Shown here one piece after another: positions 32,996-33,374 of a stretch of DNA of 33,374 nucleotides. A program made the position numbers and the translations under genes. The stretch spans positions 1 to 33,374 of the forward strand of contig JAOAHO010000028.1 in assembly GCA_026415195.1 (NCBI GenBank), read 5' to 3'. The first letter of the stretch is position 1. Every line of letters starts with the position of its first letter. Under the pieces are notes generated by a model, which ran no database searches, had not been told where the DNA came from, and saw only the letters and a list, made by a program, of their open reading frames with translations. The stretch is from Bacteroidia bacterium. GTDB taxonomy: Bacteria; Bacteroidota; Bacteroidia; B-17B0; Aurantibacillaceae.

Positions 32996-33374
32996 TTGGA
33001 AGATTTTGTTTTGCCGTTTTTCTACATGCATGTTTGTTTCTGACTAAAGCCCAATGGGGCATAGAGTCCACGGCCGATGAAGGGTTTATTATTCCCCATT
33101 CCAGAGACGTAGAATATGTAAGGCATTCAAGGCCTTTTGGAGTATCATTTTCAGTTGTAAAAAAAGTTTCCGACACCCTTTACCCTTTATGCGATTGTTA
33201 TCCTTTGCACAAATTCCGTTATGCCTATTTTGATTTTAATAATGCCGTGTTGGGCCAATCGCATTTGCTTTATTATTCCCTGGTTCCAAGGTTCCGATGG
33301 TTCGGAAATTTATTTTTTTCCATTACGGCAAGCGCAGGCCTTACGTACAACAACCGCCCCTACCATCCCCTGCA
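32992..33374 (+). CDS. Acyloxyacyl hydrolase / PagL-like outer-membrane protein, 3' end missing
   Basis: A frame of 127 codons that runs off the window. The start is TTG at 32992, overlapping the ribBA stop as TTGA; there is no ATG. A signal peptide follows (about residues 1-21, [17 protein letters not shown]). The mature part, [34 protein letters not shown] and [17 protein letters not shown], resembles Bacteroidota proteins of the PagL/acyloxyacyl hydrolase family. These are small outer-membrane barrels that remove acyl chains from lipid A. The catalytic His-Ser pair lies further along and is not visible, so the family call is tentative. Coupling to ribBA is probably just compact packing. 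Confidence 0.6.
   Translation, partial: MIGRFCFAVFLHACLFLTKAQWGIESTADEGFIIPHSRDVEYVRHSRPFGVSFSVVKKVSDTLYPLCDCYPLHKFRYAYFDFNNAVLGQSHLLYYSLVPRFRWFGNLFFSITASAGLTYNNRPYHPL

Overview
This 33.4 kb window is chromosomal DNA from a member of the Bacteroidota, most likely a Flavobacteriales-like marine or aquatic lineage; the family cannot be fixed from sequence alone. The evidence is the set of Bacteroidota-type families (DUF2452, DUF3098, long AIR synthase, RemB/Wzi-like barrels, bactofilin next to AtpZ, a CruF/CrtD carotenoid set) and a recurring TAnnTTTG element, the -7 box used by the Bacteroidota primary sigma factor, just upstream of many starts. Gene density is very high, with many 1-14 nt overlaps and no gene-free stretch above about 210 bp. 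There is no phage, insertion sequence or CRISPR array.

Layout. 1-3.7 kb: mqnA (partial, futalosine menaquinone route) divergent from purM, a small membrane protein, and a Thermus-type isocitrate dehydrogenase closed by a clear terminator. 3.8-4.8 kb: an SbtA-like bicarbonate transporter gene, tail to tail with a compact seven-gene minus-strand run read from 10.0 kb down to 4.8 kb: ppa, dnaG, bactofilin, atpZ, a second small ATP-synthase-type membrane protein, a secreted C1 peptidase and a DUF2452 protein. 10.0-12.1 kb: a secreted protein with a TonB-C-like end, an outer-membrane barrel and tRNA-Thr(CGT).

12.1-19.1 kb is a carotenoid locus in two divergent arms. crtD-cruF-crtZ-crtY read leftward; crtI-crtB-(unknown secreted protein)-idi read rightward. 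The enzymes fit a pathway from IPP isomerisation through phytoene, lycopene and gamma-carotene to a 3-hydroxylated, 1'-hydroxylated, 3',4'-desaturated monocyclic carotenoid of the saproxanthin type. Zeaxanthin is possible if the cyclase closes both ends. No crtE and no ketolase are present here.

19.2-20.3 kb holds small envelope proteins: a Pmp3-like lipoprotein, a Cys/Lys-rich secreted peptide and a DUF3098 protein. 20.4-26.7 kb is a surface-glycan locus: gmd and fcl make GDP-L-fucose, a WecA-type transferase starts lipid-linked glycan synthesis, and two paralogous RemB/Wzi-like outer-membrane barrels flank the transferase with short overlaps. 26.7-31.6 kb: a 36-residue membrane peptide, tatA, gcvH, rnhB, a secreted M1 peptidase and a long-chain acyl-CoA ligase. 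31.8 kb to the end: ribBA overlapping an incomplete lipid A deacylase/acyloxyacyl hydrolase-like gene.

The two most interesting points are the uncharacterised secreted protein translationally coupled between crtB and idi, and the barrel-WecA-barrel sandwich. Both suggest functional partnerships that no annotated pathway explains.
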